Assembly (NCBI RefSeq): GCF_000524195.1
Contig: NW_020170384.1
Location: forward strand, 1,922,517-1,986,516
DNA length: 64,000 nucleotides
From: Echinococcus granulosus
Taxonomy: Eukaryota > Platyhelminthes > Cestoda > Cyclophyllidea > Taeniidae
Reading direction: 5' to 3'
Below are positions 59,963 through 64,000 of this stretch, piece by piece (positions within the stretch are counted from its first letter, which is position 1; the number at the start of each line of letters is the position of its first letter). Both the position numbers and the translations under genes were made by a program. The notes below the pieces were generated by a model. That model was given only the letters and a program-made list of their open reading frames with translations, made no database searches and had not been told where the DNA came from.

Positions 59963-61904
59963 AGCTAAACAAATGCTCGAAGTCTACAAATCTATGCAGG
60001 GCATGGCAAAGTTTTGAACAAATTGAGGTAGGGGACTTGGGTTCAAAGGGAATATTCCTTATAAGGCTCTCTTAAATTTCGAAAACATATGTGTTTAAAG
60101 TTTTAACTCCTTCGTTGTTAATACGTTTTATCCTCATTATCATTTAAGTGCAAATCTGACAATTGTTGGCAAGCCAAGCGCACGCAGTAGTGCATTAGCA
60201 ACTGCGTAGTCCTCGTGCGTGACATTAGATTACTTTTTATTATATCTCTGAAGTTATTTGGTTCACATTGACACTGAATTTAAAAACATGAAATTTTACG
60301 ATGCTTGTACACTTTGTTGGGGAATTTCCAACAGCCAATGCCTTGGTTCCACCATTTCCGTGCTGATGCTCCTCCGAGTAGTTTTGAAGGTGGTTTTTAT
60401 TATGCGGGCATCCTTAACTAGCCAATTGCTCTGCCTATTGCACATCGTGGAATAAGGTCCACTACAGTCCTGTCGCCAAAAAAGAATGCTTGTAAAAGAA
60501 GCTGATACATCCCAACGTTAAGGTATTTCATTGCTCTGTCCTATTTCTGGTGCCCCAATTTTTGCGTAGGGTCAAGTAACCACCAGTTTCTATGTTCGCC
60601 ATAAACTTTGGTCCCATTTCTACTCAAGATGCGGCATCGAGATGGTGTCCAAAACCGAGTCTCCACGCATAAACCACTAGTCCAAGATTATCCACTCAAC
60701 TAGATGTCGCGAGAGCCAATGCTTCATTACCCATCACCCACACATTGGCAATTTGGCAAGTTGACAATTCCTAGTCGAGTAAGTCAGACGTCGCAGTGCT
60801 AGGTTACATATAGACATCTAATTCGTGAAGTGGTGAGAATGCTTTTTCTTTACTGGTACACGCGAAAAAAAGTTAAAATGGGAAAATAGGGCAAGTAGTT
60901 CCATGGAGTCCCTCCGTATTTAAACTAAAAAGGGATTGCTTACAAAATGTAATAAAGTATTCCACATTTTAGGGCTTGATAAGCTAACCATTAGATTATA
61001 ATGAATGGCTTTGAAATGAAGTTGTTCAACTTTTAAATTCGTTAATCAAAAGTAACATGAAGCGATAACATTGCATTCCGTATTTTAATAAACACAAGGT
61101 ATGTCGTTCTTCCTCAAGGATAAATTGGTCTGCTTCTAAGTTCGTATTTTAAGCCAATTTTCTGCCAAAATAGGCCTTACACTTTTACTGGCGCATTAGC
61201 GGTAAAATCGGTCATAAAATACCACAAAATTTGTCCCTCATTTTAAAAACACCAATCCACAACTTCCCCAATTTTGAGCTATTGTAAACATAGTAATTTA
61301 CAATTTTTGAACTTCTATTGCCCCTAGCCAAAGTAATTCCAGGCTATAAATCAGAACAGCAATGTTCTTGTTCTTCTTTGAAGCATTTGTACAATTAAGT
61401 GGTACGTAAACACGCATAGTTTATGTAGAAAAACAAATTGCTATCCAGTTTATTAATGATAAATCTTGTAAGAGTACATTACAAAGGATATTATAAGAAG
61501 ATTTTTGAATTGTTACAAGGAGTTGTTTTTCAGAACGCAAACCACTGCGTGTATTTGGCCATGGAATGGTTTTGTGCAAAATGTAGCTCTTGGGTACTTT
61601 CTTGTCCATCACCTAATCCCTTCATATTTTTTGCTTAGAATGGCGAAACATCAAGTATTGGGACTACATTACATGTGCATAATATGTGTGTTTTATAAAA
61701 CGCAACAAATATACAAGTTCGTTGCATTTTAATTCCCTCTCTCAAGAAATACACAATCAGTTGTCTATGAAAAGTCCTTCCACGTACTTCACAGCATTGT
61801 AGATAATGTTACTTTCGAGTAGCTAACAAATCGGTGCGTATTTCAATCTTTTTATTTTTCTAAATAAGGTTTGTTTTAAATGAAGCTCTTGTCATTTATA
61901 GCTC
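59963..61904. other. Intergenic, no gene seen
   Basis: Short open frames only. The block at about 60470-60830 is GC-richer and may be an old repeat remnant. Nothing recognised. Confidence 0.5.
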
Positions 61905-62087
61905 TGTAATACGTTGGCTGTTTGCTTAACTGTTGGTTTTGGTTAAAGGGCCACTTTGTGTCTTAGCCACTGTACCTTACCGAGTGAGCTGGTCTCCGGG
62001 CTATGCCTTCTGTACGTTGAATGTATACACATATTCTGTCCGAGTATTATGTGCCTTTCGTCCTCAGTGAAGTCTCGGGACGCTACA
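61905..62087 (+). mobile_element. Solo LTR of a TRIM-like retrotransposon
   Basis: TGTAATACGTTGGCTGTTTG at the start and CTCGGGACGCTACA at the end define canonical TG...CA termini of the family. Intergenic. Confidence 0.8.
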
Positions 62088-62390
62088 GGTCCATATTGAA
62101 CGACTTGATGTCAACCCAACTTGTCACAAGTGACGAAGTTTTGAACCACTTTACTCTTTTGGGTTTTAAAAGGACAAGTACCGAATCGCGGTTTACTCGA
62201 TTGGGGAATTGTATGCAGAATTCGGTGTGTTGATTCACATGTCACTTTGTTTTGCATTCAACATTTCAAGTGGTCTTTTTAAATGGCCCGCAATTTCATT
62301 GCTTTTTTTCTAATGTGTAACATGACGTCAAAAGCAGGACTATAATTAGGCCTTACCTACCTTAATGACACCCAACGTCACTGAATTTCT

Positions 62391-62591
62391 GTGGCCCCCC
62401 GAGGCCACCTTGACAACGAAGGAAGACATAATAGATGGACAGAATATGCACTGCTGACGCATAGAAGGGCTTGGTGAGGGTTACTGGCATAGTCCGGAGT
62501 CCAGGCTGCCAGGCAAAGGTACGCTAACGGGGCCCTAGTTAGCCCGGTATCAAAACTAGGAGTAAGTTTGACAACTGCCGAAAGTAGTGCA
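62391..62591 (-). mobile_element. Solo LTR, reverse orientation
   Basis: Reverse-complement LTR: GGAAGACATAATAGATGGAC, AGAATATGCACTGCTGACGC, then GGTTACTGGCATAGTCCGGA and a worn end at TAGTGCA. Intergenic. Confidence 0.65.
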
Positions 62592-64000
62592 ACAGCTATA
62601 GCTTACAGTAACCCATATGTGAATGCATAAAATCTGTGCGATTAATCCTCGCAATTCCCACTTGGAATCCTCAGGAGGAGCGCAGAGTGAGAGAACCACC
62701 CGAATCTATGAGTTTATATATGGCTCGTAAATTTTGCAGGAGCCCTGATGGACCGTTACCAGGCATTACATGAATGGAACGCCATATTAACATAGCGATG
62801 GCTGCAGCCATTCAAGATTGAGGGGTACCGCAAACGAATTTTGTGCTGTTGAATTTGTCCTTCCTTATTTCCCTAAATACTGTATTTTTACCAGAATATA
62901 TGATTAAGGCTTCTAAAACCGGCATTAAATTTCTATTTCACAATATGAATAGGCATTTCTGTGCCATAGATGGATTGTATTACTTAAAATTTCACAGGTC
63001 ATATTCTACTGCCAAATTATTAGGCGTAATTGTGAGAACTTTCTGCAGAAATCCTAATTCAAACGTTTTTTTGCTATTTAGTTGTTGGCAATCATTTCCT
63101 AATTATTCAAATTTTCGTACCTTAAAAGTGGCCCAATAAATGCCATCACAGGCTAGGCACGTCCTTTGAACACTAAGCCCATTGTTAGGCTGGGAAAGGC
63201 AGGTTCACCTCTGCCATGGGGCTAGTTTTTCGGGATTCCCATGGGGTCTACCCGTAACGATTCGTTGTTTGATATGATTAAGATCTCCTTTATTGTCGGC
63301 TACGTGGAGTAAAACATTTAGGAAATCCTAAGCTCTCTGCTGTGGGAGCTTTGTCTTTGTCAGTTTATATCATGAGAGCTATTTTTCTCCAGTTAAACAT
63401 CATTTACGTTACTGTTGCAATTTATGCATATTTTTGTAAAAGGCTGATGTTTGTTTAAGTGTTGAAATTACTTATTTGATCTCTTGTGCTCTTGGTGTCA
63501 TAGTTTTCCATTCGCGCACTGGCCCCTCTGAACGTTGTCAGTAGAGCTTCATCCAGCCTCACACATCTAAAGCCTCTACGCAGAGCACTGAGGAGTCTCG
63601 CTGAAATGTGGTCGACAGCATAGCACTTATCTAGAGACTATTGAGGCTTACATCAGTGCCATGGGATAGCCAGATAGTGTAATACTAGATTTAAAATAAG
63701 AAACATTCCACTCGCAGACCTTTTTCTGACCTAAGTTGGCTTACTACAGCATTTTATTGGAAAATACGTAAAAAAATGCCTCTGTATGTGGCTCTATGGG
63801 AAGCGGACTCGAACTTACTGAACAATAATTCGTATCGCTAAAACTCTTATAATGTGTTGTAAGTGGAGGTTTTACAGAAATTGGCCGGAAAAGGAATATC
63901 GAAGCCACGTCTACCAGTGGCAATCACTTCGACCTTTCTTTCCGCATTAAGACTATACATGACTGAAACTGCACCAGACTAGGATATTTCAAAACGTCGT
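62592..64000. other. Intergenic, no gene seen
   Basis: A 98-codon frame at 62843-63139 has no recognisable motif. Two less AT-rich blocks (about 63150-63260 and 63500-63660) may be old repeats. Nothing supported as a gene. Confidence 0.5.

Overview
The window looks like a piece of a flatworm nuclear genome, most likely a taeniid tapeworm. It is AT-rich. It has two multi-exon genes with kilobase introns and GT-AG splice sites. It also carries many copies of a short LTR element of about 1 kb with no coding capacity, and many solo LTRs, resembling the taeniid TRIM family (ta-TRIM). The organism call is inference from the repeat type and gene style. There are two runs of exactly 100 N (assembly gaps).

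Left half, minus strand (34398 down to 175): one gene for a tandem-domain protein tyrosine phosphatase (PTP). I assembled 14 exons by hand from splice sites, reading phase and PTP motifs. They join without a phase conflict into 867 codons plus stop. Both PTP domains are degenerate. Domain 1 keeps the signature Cys and Arg but has lost the WPD aspartate and the pTyr-loop tyrosine. Domain 2 has Ser in place of the catalytic Cys and Met in place of the WPD Asp. A 220-residue tail carries repeated basic-x-Leu-Pro motifs. No ectodomain or membrane segment is visible; the first exon looks like a true 5' end, but a receptor form starting outside the window cannot be excluded.

Right half, plus strand (39045 to 55462): one gene for an RGK-family (Rad/Gem/Rem/Kir) small GTPase. 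Five exons join in phase to 510 codons plus stop. It has the RGK hallmarks: a long N-terminal extension, a G3 site without DxxG, an NKTD G4 site, and a KSC-containing C-terminus. It also has an unusual insertion of about 85 residues after the G3 position. RGK proteins in other animals restrain voltage-gated calcium channels through the CaV-beta subunit.

The two genes are divergent, with starts about 4.6 kb apart and paired CCAAT motifs near each start. The rest is introns and intergenic DNA. At least 17 TRIM/LTR copies or fragments are present, and all 14 that lie inside genes are antisense to the host gene. Other structures are a nearly perfect 164-bp inverted repeat enclosing about 1.5 kb in RGK intron 3, a second inverted pair at 56.0/56.9 kb, a broken gag-like stretch at 47 kb, and an antisense pair of short ORFs in RGK intron 4. 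From 55.6 kb to the end I see repeats but no gene I can support.
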